Of a stretch of DNA of 6,305 nt, positions 5,943 to 6,305 are shown one piece after another. Source of the stretch: Lachnospiraceae bacterium (GTDB taxonomy: Bacteria; Bacillota; Clostridia; Lachnospirales; Lachnospiraceae); NCBI GenBank assembly GCA_009774535.1, contig VSNY01000207.1, positions 1 to 6,305 on the forward strand, in the 5' to 3' direction. A model generated the notes under the pieces. That model saw only the letters and a list, made by a program, of their open reading frames with translations, was not told the DNA's origin and searched no databases. A program made the position numbers and the translations under genes. How positions within the stretch are numbered: position 1 is the first letter of the stretch; every line of letters begins with the position of its first letter.

Positions 5943-6147
5943 TGGGGCTTGGCTGGGAGATACACCCTGGGCGGACTGGGGCAACACTGCGGTGAACTAA
6001 TCGCTAACTGCGACTAAGACAGTCGGCGTGTGGGCCTCCTGTCTAAGTCTCCGTAAGCGCTGGATTTCACCTCCGCTAAAAGCGCCCCTTCAATGTCCTT
6101 CCAGGGTGTATCTCCCGGCCCAGTCCCCGCCCGCAGCCCGCAGTGTC
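5924..6147. repeat. Long imperfect palindrome with 47-nt arms, unidentified structured element
   Basis: The left arm (5924-5970) and right arm (6101-6147) are reverse complements with no gaps: 39 of 47 positions are Watson-Crick, 3 are G-T, and 5 mismatch (left-arm positions 5927, 5936, 5942, 5943 and 5950). The innermost 16 bp (5955-5970 with 6101-6116) are perfect. The enclosed 130 nt can fold further. I see no transposase, no plausible gene and no target-site duplication. It may be a MITE-like or REP-like dispersed element, a structured RNA on either strand, or a folding 3' UTR of the operon. The inverted repeat is certain; its nature is not known. Confidence 0.85.
5973..6098. other. Nested stems within the palindrome loop
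   Basis: Inside the long palindrome several short stems are ordered in register: GGAC (5973-5976) with GTCC (6095-6098), GGGGC (5978-5982) with GCCCC (6084-6088), GGTGAA (5991-5996) with TTCACC (6066-6071), CGCT (6002-6005) with AGCG (6056-6059), and an 11-nt stem with one mismatch (6012-6022 with 6039-6049). The last is capped by GGC (6025-6027) with GCC (6034-6036). Correct nesting of all of them suggests selection for a folded RNA or cruciform. Confidence 0.55.
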
Positions 6148-6305
6148 TGGTTTTGGCAGGCTCTACAGTTGCTGCTGTTTGTTTTAAGATCTGACTTTCA
6201 GTTACATATATTTGAAAATATTTGTAGATCTAGTACACCGTAAATTAAATAACTGGTTATATTGCGCCGGATAAATCTTCGTGAGTGCATGGCAAAAACC
6301 GGAGG
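6148..6305 (+). other. AT-rich intergenic tract ending in a ribosome binding site
   Basis: No gene is supported here. The stretch from about 6181 to 6265 is AT-rich. It contains two AGATCT copies (6187-6192 and 6226-6231) and a small inverted repeat (ATATTT 6208-6213 with AAATAT 6216-6221). I found no convincing -35/-10 pair. The window ends in GGAGG (6301-6305), which probably serves a + strand gene starting just outside. Confidence 0.45.

Noticed and set aside
5552..5987. Pro/Ser-rich open frames on the minus strand opposite the end of nagA and the repeat
   Set aside because: They arise from antisense G-rich sequence of nagA and the tandem repeat; no start site or domain supports them.
5873..6147. 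CRISPR array
   Set aside because: Only two copies, directly abutting with no spacers, and no cas genes.
6165..6186. Candidate intrinsic terminator (ACAG/CTGT stem followed by TTGTTTT)
   Set aside because: The stem is only 4 bp and AT-balanced, too weak to call a terminator.
6028..6243. A 71-codon open frame on the + strand in the terminal intergenic region
   Set aside because: It has no good ribosome binding site, is low in complexity, and runs through the right arm of the palindrome; it looks like a chance opening.
6212..6276. Promoter for the next gene (TTGAAA at 6212, AT-rich boxes further on)
   Set aside because: No -10-like hexamer stands 16-18 bp after TTGAAA, and the other AT-rich boxes lack a -35 partner.

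Overview
The window is most of a sialic acid (N-acetylneuraminate, Neu5Ac) catabolic operon, all on the + strand, from what looks like a gut Firmicute of the Lachnospiraceae. The evidence for that lineage is strong AGGAGG-type Shine-Dalgarno sites, moderate G+C, and a NanA whose visible sequence matches my recollection of Ruminococcus gnavus-type Clostridia lyases better than E. coli NanA. The species cannot be fixed from sequence alone.

Layout. 1-830: N-acetylneuraminate lyase NanA, missing about 30 N-terminal residues at the window edge. 842-2350: a sodium:solute symporter (SSS family), probably the sialic acid importer. 2365-2814: a YhcH/NanQ-family sugar anomerase. 2870-3757: a ROK-family kinase, probably N-acetylmannosamine kinase NanK. 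3857-4711: an RpiR-family regulator with helix-turn-helix and SIS domains, probably the sialate or amino-sugar sensor. 4701-5846: N-acetylglucosamine-6-phosphate deacetylase NagA. Several junctions are very tight. The stop codons of nanA and of the symporter gene overlap the next Shine-Dalgarno site, and rpiR overlaps nagA by 11 bp. The two looser junctions, before nanK and before rpiR, each hold inverted repeats.

How the genes work together: the symporter imports Neu5Ac, the anomerase supplies NanA with the open-chain form, NanA splits it to pyruvate and ManNAc, and NanK makes ManNAc-6-phosphate. An epimerase (NanE) must then make GlcNAc-6-phosphate, which NagA deacetylates to glucosamine-6-phosphate. 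NanE and the deaminase NagB are not in the window. The RpiR protein is well placed to sense a phosphorylated intermediate through its SIS domain.

5847-6305 holds no convincing gene. It carries a 35-bp tandem duplication (5873-5942), then a long imperfect palindrome with 47-nt arms (5924-5970 and 6101-6147) around about 130 nt that can itself fold into nested hairpins. An AT-rich tract follows, and the window ends in GGAGG, probably the ribosome binding site of the next gene. The enzymes belong to a known pathway. This structured intergenic element is the part least explained by it.
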